From contig NZ_JAAOCA010000008.1 in the NCBI RefSeq assembly GCF_014694385.1, positions 124,001-188,000 on the forward strand: a stretch of 64,000 nt of DNA, read 5' to 3'. This document shows positions 35,421 to 43,427 of the stretch, piece by piece. How positions within the stretch are numbered: position 1 is the stretch's first letter; every line of letters starts with the position of its first letter. The position numbers and the translations under genes are program-made. The stretch comes from Pseudomonas typographi (GTDB taxonomy: Bacteria; Pseudomonadota; Gammaproteobacteria; Pseudomonadales; Pseudomonadaceae). Below the pieces are notes generated by a model. The model worked only from the letters and a program-made list of their open reading frames with translations, searched no databases and was not told the origin of the DNA.

Positions 35421-36110
35421 ATGTTTGCCGTCGAAAACCTCAACGTTTATTACGGCGAAAGCCACATTCTGCATAATCTGCAGCTCACGCTCGGTGCTCA
35501 CGAAACGCTGGCGATTATGGGGCGTAACGGCATGGGCAAGTCTACGTTGCTCAAGGCGCTGATCGCGATGATCCCAGCGAAAACCGGCAGCATCCAACTG
35601 GACGGGCGCGAACTGGCACCGTTGAAGAGCTACGCGCGCGTGGCAGCTGGCCTGGGCTATGTACCGCAGGGGCGGATGATTTTCCCTTACCTTACCGTGC
35701 TCGAAAATATCCTCTCTGGCATGGATAGTGCTACCAACTCCGTGGTTCCCGAATACATTTACGAAACATTTCCTGTGCTGTGGGACATGCGCGCAAGGCG
35801 AGGAGGCAACCTATCCGGTGGCCAGCAGCAGCAACTGGCTATTGCCAGGGCCTTGGTCTCCGAGCCGCGGGTGTTGATTCTCGACGAGCCCACCGAGGGC
35901 ATTCAGCCGTCCATTATCAAGGAGATCGCCCGCAGCTTGAACACGCTGAAAAAGGAGCGAAATTTTTCGCTGATCGTTTCCGAGCAGGTCCTGTCATTCA
36001 CGTTGGACATAGCAGACCGGTTCTTGATCATCGAAAAAGGCCGATTTGTGCATGAGGCGGTTCGGGAATATGTCGACGCCGATAAAATGATGGGGTACCT
36101 GACAATCTGA
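35421..36110 (+). CDS. Amide/urea ABC ATPase 2 (UrtE/LivF type)
   Basis: 229 aa from ATG 35421, with GGGAG upstream. Walker A is GRNGMGKST (34-42), the UrtE form; the signature is LSGGQQQQLAIARAL, Walker B VLILDEPTEGIQPSI and GYVPQGRMIFPYLTV the Q-loop region of LivF/UrtE. The last usual His is replaced by Gln in VSEQVLSFTLDIAD, as in UrtE proteins. It completes the five-gene importer. Confidence 0.93.
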   Translation: MFAVENLNVYYGESHILHNLQLTLGAHETLAIMGRNGMGKSTLLKALIAMIPAKTGSIQLDGRELAPLKSYARVAAGLGYVPQGRMIFPYLTVLENILSGMDSATNSVVPEYIYETFPVLWDMRARRGGNLSGGQQQQLAIARALVSEPRVLILDEPTEGIQPSIIKEIARSLNTLKKERNFSLIVSEQVLSFTLDIADRFLIIEKGRFVHEAVREYVDADKMMGYLTI

Positions 36111-36241
36111 TGACGAGGTGCCGCATTACAGGTTTTTGTGCGCACTGCGACAACTGGCTGTGCATCGCCGTGCCCGATACTCACGCAGGGTTGCAGGGCA
36201 AAAGCGAGCCCTATTCTGAAGCACGACCGGAGGTAACTGAC

Positions 36242-36934
36242 ATGAACAGTATCCATGACGTCGGAGGGCTTCATGGCATGGGGCGAATCGTTATCGAAGC
36301 TGACGAGCCCCCCTTTCATGAACCCTGGGAGGGGCGCATGCACGGGATAGCGGTAAGCTGCCAGATCTCGGGCGTCAATTTCACCGCAGAGCAGCGCTCG
36401 ACCATCGAGCAAATGGGTTATATCGCCTATCTCAGCACCTCTTACTATGAGAAGTGGCTGTACGCCTACGAAACGCTTTTGGCTGATAAAGGCATCATCT
36501 CGAAGGCCGACATTGACCGTCGTGTAGCGGAGCAGGCGCAAGCGCTGATGCCTGCTCATCCGCAGGAGCCGCCGAGGCTAAGCGAATACGGGCAAAAACT
36601 GAAGGCGGTTCTCTACCAGGGCACGCCACATGACCGCCCACTTGCTCGCCAGCCGAAATTCAAAGTCGGCGATTTAGTCCACACGCTCAACCGCAACGCG
36701 TTGCGCCACTCGCGGCTGCCGCGTTTTGCCCGAGACAAAGACGGCGTCATCGAGGCCTACCATGGCGCACATTGCCACCCAGAGCCCCATGCTGCCGGGA
36801 TCGGCGACGTACCCGAGCACCTTTATTGCGTCCGCTTCGATGGCGAAACATTGTGGGGACCCGACGCGGAGGCAGGTGCTTCGTGCGTGTATGTGGACCT
36901 GTTCGAAGATTACCTGGCGGCACGCGCAACGTAA
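36242..36934 (+). CDS. nthB: Nitrile hydratase beta subunit
   Basis: 230 aa from ATG 36242, with GGAGG 8 bases upstream; the frame is open further to 36110 but lacks family likeness there. The start NSIHDVGGLHGMGRI and the segment EPPFHEPWEGRMHGIAV are the classic beta-subunit N-terminus. FKVGDLVHTLNRNALRHSRLPRFARDKDG and the C-terminal HLYCVRFDGETLWGPDAE form the SH3-like domain at the alpha-beta interface. It forms the heterodimer that hydrates nitriles to amides. The order beta-alpha-activator is the one found in Rhodococcus cobalt-type nhh/nhl operons. Confidence 0.95.
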   Translation: MNSIHDVGGLHGMGRIVIEADEPPFHEPWEGRMHGIAVSCQISGVNFTAEQRSTIEQMGYIAYLSTSYYEKWLYAYETLLADKGIISKADIDRRVAEQAQALMPAHPQEPPRLSEYGQKLKAVLYQGTPHDRPLARQPKFKVGDLVHTLNRNALRHSRLPRFARDKDGVIEAYHGAHCHPEPHAAGIGDVPEHLYCVRFDGETLWGPDAEAGASCVYVDLFEDYLAARAT

Positions 36935-36970
36935 TAAAACTCTTCACCGGCAATATCGAGGTGCCTTTAC

Positions 36971-37615
36971 ATGGCAGAACGTCCGCACGACCACGACCAC
37001 GACCACGATGATCACCCATGGACCCCGCCCAGCGATATCGAAGCCCGAGTGCGCGCGCTTGAATCACTGCTCGTCGAAAAGGGCCTGACCACCCACGATG
37101 CCATCGACACGCTGATTAGCGCATTCGAAAACGATCTAGGCCCCATGCATGGCGCAAGGGTGGTGGCGAAGGCCTGGTCGGACCCCGCGTATCGCCAACG
37201 CCTGGAGGCCGACGGCACCAATGCGATCGCGGAACTGGGCTATCGCGGTTTACAGACCGAGCATGTGAAAGCGCTCTTCAACAGCGCAACCGATCATCAC
37301 ATGTGGGTATGCACCTTATGCTCCTGTTATCCATGGACACTGCTGGGGATCCCCCCGGTATGGTTCAAATCAGCGCCTTACCGCTCTCGCGTCGTCAGCC
37401 ATCCCAGAGAAGTACTGGCCGACTTCGGCGTGACGCTTGACCCCACGGTAAAGGTCCACGTTTGGGACACTAGCGCGGAGCAGCGTTACATCGTCATCCC
37501 CGAACGCCCAGACGGCACCCAAGGCTTCACCGAAGAGCAACTCGCGGCGCTGGTCACCCGAGATTCCATGATTGGCACCGGCTTTGTGAAACGCCCAGGA
37601 GCGACCGATGAGTAA
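36971..37615 (+). CDS. nthA: Cobalt-type nitrile hydratase alpha subunit
   Basis: 214 aa. The metal site VCTLCSC is at residues 113-119: Cys114, Cys117, Ser118 and Cys119 are the ligand residues, two of the cysteines being oxidised in known enzymes. Thr115 in place of Ser marks the cobalt rather than the iron type. HHMWVCTLCSCYPW and the downstream PYRSRVVSHPREVL are standard. Unusual is the His/Asp tract at residues 6-15 (HDHDHDHDDH), which could bind metal. The start ATG 36971 lies 36 bases after nthB; the last 8 bases overlap the activator gene. Reaction: nitrile plus water to amide, in the cytoplasm. Confidence 0.96.
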   Translation: MAERPHDHDHDHDDHPWTPPSDIEARVRALESLLVEKGLTTHDAIDTLISAFENDLGPMHGARVVAKAWSDPAYRQRLEADGTNAIAELGYRGLQTEHVKALFNSATDHHMWVCTLCSCYPWTLLGIPPVWFKSAPYRSRVVSHPREVLADFGVTLDPTVKVHVWDTSAEQRYIVIPERPDGTQGFTEEQLAALVTRDSMIGTGFVKRPGATDE

Positions 37616-37967
37616 CGATTCGAGAGCAACTATCCCAACGATGGACGGCGTGGTGGCCTACCCACGCAAGAATGGCGAACCGGTGTTCGACGCGCCATGG
37701 CAAAGCCGGGCATTCGGCATGGTCGTCAACTTGCACACCCAGGGCGCGTATCCGTGGGACGAATTCAAGCAGCGCTTGATTCAGCACGTAGCGCAAGGTG
37801 ACCGTGCGGCAGCCTGCGCGGCAGCGCCTGCAGCCAACCCCGGTTATTACGATCAATGGGTCGCTGCGTTTTGCGACCTGCTGATCGATAAGCATCTGAT
37901 CAGCCCAGACGAAATGGACCAGCGCGTAAACGACTTCAAAACTGGCGTGCGCCAGCAGGTGTATTGA
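37608..37967 (+). CDS. Nitrile hydratase activator/accessory protein (P14K/NhlE type)
   Basis: 119 aa, homologous to the N-terminal part of the beta subunit. PRKNGEPVFDAPWQSRAFGMVVNL corresponds to the beta EPPFHEPWEGRMHGIAV region, followed by YPWDEFKQRLIQHV and YYDQWVAAFCDLLIDKHLIS. In cobalt-type enzymes this protein escorts the alpha subunit and inserts cobalt by subunit swapping. The overlap with nthA fits a 1:1 need. Its presence supports the cobalt assignment made from Thr115. Confidence 0.92.
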   Translation: MSNDSRATIPTMDGVVAYPRKNGEPVFDAPWQSRAFGMVVNLHTQGAYPWDEFKQRLIQHVAQGDRAAACAAAPAANPGYYDQWVAAFCDLLIDKHLISPDEMDQRVNDFKTGVRQQVY

Positions 37968-38025
37968 TGAAGTGACCTTATTGACGCCGTTGGCTGGGAT
38001 CTTCTCCTCCTAAGGGGCATGCGCC

Positions 38026-40512
38026 ATGCTTGACGATATTCGCCGTTTCGCCACCGATGATTTTCCGGAAAAGCTGCGAGAAAAGGCATGGTCGGAAGTG
38101 CTGCAAAAGGTGCTTATGACCTCGCAGGCAGGACCTTCTCACCACCGGTTGCCTCTGGAGGGCTACGTTTCTTCCAGAAGGTCATCGCTGGACTCCGTTT
38201 TCGTGCGCGTGCAGTCTTCACCGCACACGCTTATGCCGCACCCAGAGAATGCTCGGCGCTACGGTAGCGCGTTGATCGTGGTCGCGATCCTGGAAGGCGC
38301 AGGTTGTGTCGCCGATGAAGCGGAAACGGTAAGCCTGCATGCGGGCGAGATCATTCTTCTGGACCCTACTCGCCAGTGGCGAATGGACATGCATACAGAT
38401 TACCGGGCTGTATTCGTAAAGCTCGAAGCGGCAAGTTTCGTATTACGGCTGGTGCGTACCAGCGGCCAAGACCTTAATAAGATTTCCGCCGCCACCGGGG
38501 TCGGTGCAGTGTGCGTCAACCTTGTTCGGTCGATAGCAGACCAACTTGACCAGCTCGACACCCACGAGTTGTTGCCAATGGAAGCCACGCTGACCGAACT
38601 GTTGATAACTTGCCTTTCTCACGTTGATGATGCGGCAGCGGCCGACACGACCTCCGTCCAACTTGGGCACCTTCGGCGTGTATGCCGCACGATTGAAGCC
38701 AAATTGGTAGATGCAGAATTCACCATTGAAGACATTGGCCGACTGGACTCGCTGTCGACGCGCTACATTCAAAAGCTGTTCAAGGTCGGCGGCACCACGT
38801 TTGGCGAATACGTGAAAATGCGCCGCCTAGAACGCTGCCGTATCGACCTTTCCAATCCGTCGCTTGCGCATTTCTCCATCTCGGAACTGTGCTTTCGATG
38901 GGGTTTCGGCGACGCCGCCAATTTCAGCAGAGCATTCACCGCCAGGTTCGGCATCTCACCCAAGCAGTACCGCGCCGGGCCGCCAAAAGAACTCGCACCA
39001 CTGGTTCAACGCGGGCGCCCGGCGGTCGACCCTGCCTCGGTAAGGCCTCGTATTGCCTCGCAAACAGCACTCGCAGCGAGGGTAGACGGCAACGAAGCCC
39101 ATTTGCGCCAGCACCATTTTGAGAATGTGCTCGGTGATCATGCCCGTTATGCTCTCGCCCTGGCACTGGCCCCCAAGCGTGCGGCGGCGACCGCCGCCAG
39201 TGAAACCACCCACGCGACACAGCAGGCCATAGGTACGGGGAAACCACCGCCGAATCACTATTACGTACCTGCCTCGGATAAGACAGTGCACTGGGGATAT
39301 TTCAGCCGCGCCATCAAACCGATCCTCTCGGTGCGCTCAGGCGATATTCTGACGATAGAAACCCTGACTCAACACGCCACCGATGACCGCGAGCGGATGA
39401 TCGAAGGCGACCCTGGCGCAGAAAGTGTCTTTCACTGGACTGCCGAGCAGAAAAACGTCGATCGTCGGGGTGCCGGGCCCATCGATGCATCCATTTATGG
39501 CCGCGGGGCAGGAGAAGGTTTTGGCGTGCATATCTGCACAGGGCCGGTTTTCGTACAGGGCGCCGAGCCTGGGGACATTTTGGAGATCAGGATTTTGGAC
39601 ATCCAACTACGGCCCAGTTGCAGCACTGAACATTACGGCCGGAGTTATGGAAGCAATGCTGCAGCGTGGTGGGGGTTTCACTATCACGACTTGATCACCG
39701 AGCCGCGCAAACGCGAAGTAGTGACTATTTATGAAATAGATCGCTCCACTACAACCCCGTGCGCCAAAGCAGTTTACAGCTTTAAGTGGACGCCGCAAAC
39801 CGATCCGTTTGGCGTACTTCATCCCACCATTGATTACCCCGGCATACCGGTAGACCCTGCAACCATTGAACGTAAATATGGCGTATTGAAAAATGCAAGG
39901 GTGCCTGTCAGGCCCCACTTCGGCGTGCTAGCCGTGGCACCGCGAGAAACAGGCAACGTGGACTCCGTTCCGCCAGGTTACTTCGGCGGCAATCTCGACA
40001 ATTGGCGCGCGGGCAAAGGGTCGACGTTGTTCCTGCCGGTGTCGGTCGACGGTGCGTTGTTTTCAGTGGGCGACCCTCACGCCTCCCAAGGAGACTCAGA
40101 GTTGTGCGGCACGGCAATCGAGTGCTCGTTGACCGGCACTTTTCAGTTGGTTCTGCACAAGAAGCAGGCGCTGGTCACAAGCTTCTTCGCCAATCTGAAC
40201 TATCCGTTTCTGGAAACAGCGACTGAATGGGTCATCCAGGGGCTCAGTTTTCCGAATCACTTTGCCGAGTTGGGCCCCCAAGCACAGTCGCAGATTTATG
40301 GAAAATCCAGCCTTGATGCGGCCATGCGTGACGCCTTTCACAAAACCCGGGTGTATCTGATGGAGGCGCACACATTAGACGAAGATGAAGCGATTTCACT
40401 GATCTCGGTCGCCGTTGACTTTGGCGTAACCCAAGTGGTGAACGGCAACTGGGGCGTACATGCGGTCATCAGGAAAGCGATTTTTCCCAACTATTTGCCG
40501 ACACAGCCATGA
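38026..40512 (+). CDS. AraC-family regulator fused to a formamidase/acetamidase domain
   Basis: One uninterrupted 828-codon frame. Residues about 45-200 resemble the AraC_binding_2 sensor domain of NitR/FeaR-type regulators (GSALIVVAILEGAG, AGEIILLDPTRQWRM). Residues 214-316 are the two-HTH AraC DNA-binding domain: first HTH TIEDIGRLDSLSTRYIQKLF (233-252), second SISELCFRWGFGDAANFSRAF (284-304), with the usual ending GISPKQYR. Residues 317-409 are an Ala/Arg-rich linker of no recognised fold. From 410 to the end is a full-length FmdA domain parallel to 29959-31233: VHWGYFS at 421-427, GFGVHICTGP at 498-507, VGDPHASQGDSELCGTAIE near 681-699. The core enzyme motifs are kept, so activity is possible. 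I see no internal start that would release the enzyme alone. It follows nthE by 58 bases. Inferred role: an amide-sensing regulator of this operon with built-in hydrolase. Confidence 0.9.
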   Translation: MLDDIRRFATDDFPEKLREKAWSEVLQKVLMTSQAGPSHHRLPLEGYVSSRRSSLDSVFVRVQSSPHTLMPHPENARRYGSALIVVAILEGAGCVADEAETVSLHAGEIILLDPTRQWRMDMHTDYRAVFVKLEAASFVLRLVRTSGQDLNKISAATGVGAVCVNLVRSIADQLDQLDTHELLPMEATLTELLITCLSHVDDAAAADTTSVQLGHLRRVCRTIEAKLVDAEFTIEDIGRLDSLSTRYIQKLFKVGGTTFGEYVKMRRLERCRIDLSNPSLAHFSISELCFRWGFGDAANFSRAFTARFGISPKQYRAGPPKELAPLVQRGRPAVDPASVRPRIASQTALAARVDGNEAHLRQHHFENVLGDHARYALALALAPKRAAATAASETTHATQQAIGTGKPPPNHYYVPASDKTVHWGYFSRAIKPILSVRSGDILTIETLTQHATDDRERMIEGDPGAESVFHWTAEQKNVDRRGAGPIDASIYGRGAGEGFGVHICTGPVFVQGAEPGDILEIRILDIQLRPSCSTEHYGRSYGSNAAAWWGFHYHDLITEPRKREVVTIYEIDRSTTTPCAKAVYSFKWTPQTDPFGVLHPTIDYPGIPVDPATIERKYGVLKNARVPVRPHFGVLAVAPRETGNVDSVPPGYFGGNLDNWRAGKGSTLFLPVSVDGALFSVGDPHASQGDSELCGTAIECSLTGTFQLVLHKKQALVTSFFANLNYPFLETATEWVIQGLSFPNHFAELGPQAQSQIYGKSSLDAAMRDAFHKTRVYLMEAHTLDEDEAISLISVAVDFGVTQVVNGNWGVHAVIRKAIFPNYLPTQP

Positions 40513-40569
40513 GGGTGCCACTTTGTATGCCATAGCCTATTGTTGATCGACACACAATCAGAGGCCACC

Positions 40570-40791
40570 ATGACAAACCCCACTTCACACGCCCGCGATG
40601 CGACGATATCCGACACCTTCGTTATCCCCGTGAGCGAGGTATTACCTTGGCTGATGTTGGCGGGGTTGCTATTAATGCTGGCTTTATATTTCATTGGCGC
40701 CGACCAAGGTGCGACTTCAATAGTGCCCGGCAATCAGCTACATGAGCTCTTCCATGACGGCCGCCACCTTCTCGGTTTTCCTTGCCACTGA
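40570..40791 (+). CDS. cbtB: CbtB-like cobalt transporter subunit
   Basis: 73 aa. One membrane segment (residues about 22-42, VSEVLPWLMLAGLLLMLALYF) is followed by the His/Cys tail HELFHDGRHLLGFPCH (58-73). That tail with its spaced His residues and final PCH is the mark of CbtB (PF09489), a subunit of the CbtAB cobalt uptake system usually controlled by a cobalamin riboswitch. ATG 40570 is preceded by AGAGG. Here it lies 57 bases after the AraC-FmdA fusion, with no room for a riboswitch and no cbtA after it. It fits cobalt supply for the nitrile hydratase. Confidence 0.85.
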   Translation: MTNPTSHARDATISDTFVIPVSEVLPWLMLAGLLLMLALYFIGADQGATSIVPGNQLHELFHDGRHLLGFPCH

Positions 40792-40925
40792 TCCCTGGGC
40801 GGCCTACTCGTTACACGGATGCGTGCAGGCTCGGGGCTCGGGATCGATCAGGGCAGCGCAACGGACTGCACGCGTGGCGGCTAACCTGGCCACAGCGGCA
40901 CAAGCATGTCGCGATGTGGCCCGGT

Positions 40926-42224
40926 TCATGCCGGGGCATGGCGGTTTTTGACAAACGCCAAGCCCAGCCGGTCGCGCAACGTGGTGCCTTCATACTCGCG
41001 GCGGAATAAGCCCTTTTGTACCAGTATCGGTAGTACCCCGTTGGCGAACTGGCGAAACCTGACCCGCGACGAAATTTCGATGTTGAAACCGTCGGCTGCA
41101 CTGTTGCGGTACCAGCGTTCCAACTGCGCGGCAACCTCTTCGTAGCTGCCGACGAAAGGGTTTTCGCGAATGCCAAAGCGCAACGCCGTATCACGCAGGC
41201 TCAAGCGCTCTGCCTGGCTGGCGCCGAGAATCTCTTGGACCATGCCCTGATAGCCATTCAAGGCCTGCTGGGCATCGACATGAAACGGCTCATCCAGCGG
41301 GTGCCTGGAGAAGTCCTGGTTGAATAGAAAGCCCAGGCGTTTCACGCCATCGTCTAGCGAAGTGTGCTGTAGAAATTCCCCATAGGCCCGGCGCGCGGTG
41401 GCGCCGTCCTCGTGGACGAAGGGGTTGATGCCAACGATGACCTTGATCTCCTCGGGTTGCCGGCCCAGGGCCGCAGCGCGGTTTTTCAGGTCGCGGTAAT
41501 ACTCCTGGGCCTTCGCCTCTGAATGAGGCAGCGAGAACACCGCGTCGGCATGGCGCGCCGAGAACTGCCGGCCACGGTCCGAATCACCGGCCTGGAAGAT
41601 CACCGGATGCCCTTGCGGCGAGCGCACCGAGCTCAGCGGCCCGGCGACCTGAAAATACTTACCCTCATAATTCAGCGCATGTTGCTTGTCTTTGTCGAGA
41701 AACCGGCGTTGCGCCTTGTCCCTGGGAAAAGCGTCGTCTTCGTAACTGTCCCATAAACCGCGGACCACCTCGATGTACTCCTCGGCGCGGTCGTAACGCT
41801 GTTCGTGGCTGGAGGCCTGGCGGCGGCTGAAATTAGCGCCAGCTTTCTCGATAGCGGTAGTGACCAGGTTCCAGCCGGCCCGACCGTGGCTCAGCAGGTC
41901 CAGCGAGGCGAACGCCCGCGCGACGTTGAACGGTTCGCTGTAGGAAGTGGAGACCGTGCCTACCAGGCCGATATGCCGGGTGCGCATGGCCAAGGCACTG
42001 AGCAAGGTCATGGGCTCGAAGCGCGCAAGCATGAACGGGGAGCTGTCCGGGGTGATGAACAGCGCATCGGACATAAACACGAAATCCAGCCCGGCTGCCT
42101 CGGCGTCCTCGGCGCAGCCCACGAGCCAGTCGACATTGACGCTAGCGTCGGCCGGTACATCCTCTTGCAACCAGTCGGCGGGGTTGACCCCAACACCACC
42201 TAGTACCGCTCCAAATTTGATCAT
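40926..42224 (-). CDS. NtaA/SnaA/DszA-family flavin monooxygenase 1
   Basis: 432 aa luciferase-like monooxygenase, the last gene of sulfur cluster B. Family pattern: HIGLVGTVSTSYSEPFNVARAFASLD, SHGRAGWNLVTTAIEKAGANF, HPVIFQAGDSDRGRQFSARHADAVF, and the C-terminal ADGFNIEIS. These enzymes use FMNH2 from a separate reductase to oxidise aminopolycarboxylates, sulfones or thioethers. The partner genes (SfnB-like, TonB receptor) point to an organosulfur substrate. It starts 4 bases after the sfnB-like stop. No flavin reductase gene is near. Confidence 0.9.
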   Translation of the reverse strand: MIKFGAVLGGVGVNPADWLQEDVPADASVNVDWLVGCAEDAEAAGLDFVFMSDALFITPDSSPFMLARFEPMTLLSALAMRTRHIGLVGTVSTSYSEPFNVARAFASLDLLSHGRAGWNLVTTAIEKAGANFSRRQASSHEQRYDRAEEYIEVVRGLWDSYEDDAFPRDKAQRRFLDKDKQHALNYEGKYFQVAGPLSSVRSPQGHPVIFQAGDSDRGRQFSARHADAVFSLPHSEAKAQEYYRDLKNRAAALGRQPEEIKVIVGINPFVHEDGATARRAYGEFLQHTSLDDGVKRLGFLFNQDFSRHPLDEPFHVDAQQALNGYQGMVQEILGASQAERLSLRDTALRFGIRENPFVGSYEEVAAQLERWYRNSAADGFNIEISSRVRFRQFANGVLPILVQKGLFRREYEGTTLRDRLGLAFVKNRHAPA

Positions 42225-42227
42225 GGC

Positions 42228-43427
42228 TTACTCCTCTTGCTCTTGGCCCAATGGGGCCTCGCCCAGCCAATAGCGCCCAATGTCACGCTGGCGCAGGTAG
42301 ACCGGGTCATGGACGGTGTGGGTGCGCGCATTGCGCCAGTGTCGATCCAGGTTGCGCTGGGAAAACGTGGCGCGCGCGCCGACTAACTCGAACAGCACCG
42401 AGCAGGCGCGCAGGGCCGTCTCGGCGCATTGGACCTTGGCCTCGTACACCGCGATTTCGGCCGCGCGGTGCCGCGCCGGGTCGCCGCTGAAGATGGCCGA
42501 GTCCAACAGGTCGCCGGCGCGATCCAGTAACTCCTGGGCCCCATGCAAACCGATCTGCAATCCGCCCAGGGTCTGCAGAATGTGGCCATCCACTGTCGCG
42601 AGATCGGTACCATAGCGTTCGCGCAGGCAGGCCAGGCTATCGTCGATGGCGGCCTGCAGAATGCCGCAGTCGATCGCCGCGTGGGTGATATGCGTGACAG
42701 CGTTCTGCGGGCCGTCAGCGTAGGCACGCCACGCCGGGATAATGTATCGTGGTTCCAGCGGTACCTGGTCCAGGGTCAGGGTGCCACTGGCCGTGGTGCG
42801 CTGGCCGAAGCTGTGCCAGTCATCCTCGATCAGTAGCCCTGGCGCCTGGCGGTCCACCAGGCAAACGGTAAGCCGGTCCTGCTCATCCAGGGCATAGACG
42901 GCCACCCAATGGCTGAGCAGCGCACCGGTGCTGAAAAACTTCTGCCCGCTGATCTGCGCCTGGCCATCGACCGTACTTATACGGGTCTGCATGGCCTGGC
43001 CCACCGCACCCGGTTCGGCACCCGCCGTGCCTAGGCGATAGCCGGCCAGGGCCCGCCCTAGCACGTCATGTTTCTGCTCCTGCGTGCCAACCCGCGCGAC
43101 GATCGCCAATACGCTGGTGTGGCCTTGGGCCAACTGGGCAACCGAGGGGTCGGCTGCCGCCAGCAGTGTGAACACCCGAGCCACGGTTTTATAAGAGACC
43201 CCCGCGCCACCGTACGCCTGGGGCACGCTGATGGCCCACAGACCACTGGCTGAAAACGCCTCCAGCTCGGCCTCGGGATAGCGGCGTTCCTGGTCTCGCT
43301 GGGCAGCGCCAGGGGCCAGTATGGCGGCGATCTCCCGGGCACGCTGCAGCGCCTCCTGATCATCGCGGATGCGCCTGGCCAATGGCAGCGGCCCCTGCCA
43401 GCGCCGCGCCGGCTGTTGCCCGCTCAC
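42228..43427 (-). CDS. SfnB/DszC-type acyl-CoA dehydrogenase-like oxidoreductase
   Basis: 399 aa with the acyl-CoA dehydrogenase fold: N-terminal helices (RYPEAELEAFSASGLWAISVPQAYGGAGVS), a middle beta domain (GQKFFSTGALLSHWVAV) and a C-terminal four-helix bundle ending RTHTVHDPVYLRQRDIGRYWLG. That ending is typical of the SfnB/DszC/isobutylamine N-hydroxylase group, which act as flavin monooxygenases in sulfur acquisition rather than as acyl-CoA dehydrogenases. The start is GTG 43427, overlapping the upstream stop, so it is translationally coupled. Probable role: first or second oxygenation of a sulfur compound. Confidence 0.88.
   Translation of the reverse strand: MSGQQPARRWQGPLPLARRIRDDQEALQRAREIAAILAPGAAQRDQERRYPEAELEAFSASGLWAISVPQAYGGAGVSYKTVARVFTLLAAADPSVAQLAQGHTSVLAIVARVGTQEQKHDVLGRALAGYRLGTAGAEPGAVGQAMQTRISTVDGQAQISGQKFFSTGALLSHWVAVYALDEQDRLTVCLVDRQAPGLLIEDDWHSFGQRTTASGTLTLDQVPLEPRYIIPAWRAYADGPQNAVTHITHAAIDCGILQAAIDDSLACLRERYGTDLATVDGHILQTLGGLQIGLHGAQELLDRAGDLLDSAIFSGDPARHRAAEIAVYEAKVQCAETALRACSVLFELVGARATFSQRNLDRHWRNARTHTVHDPVYLRQRDIGRYWLGEAPLGQEQEE

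Noticed and set aside
40792..40925. Possible cbtA after cbtB
   Set aside because: Only 134 bases remain before the convergent gene, and no CbtA-like membrane helices are encoded there in any frame.
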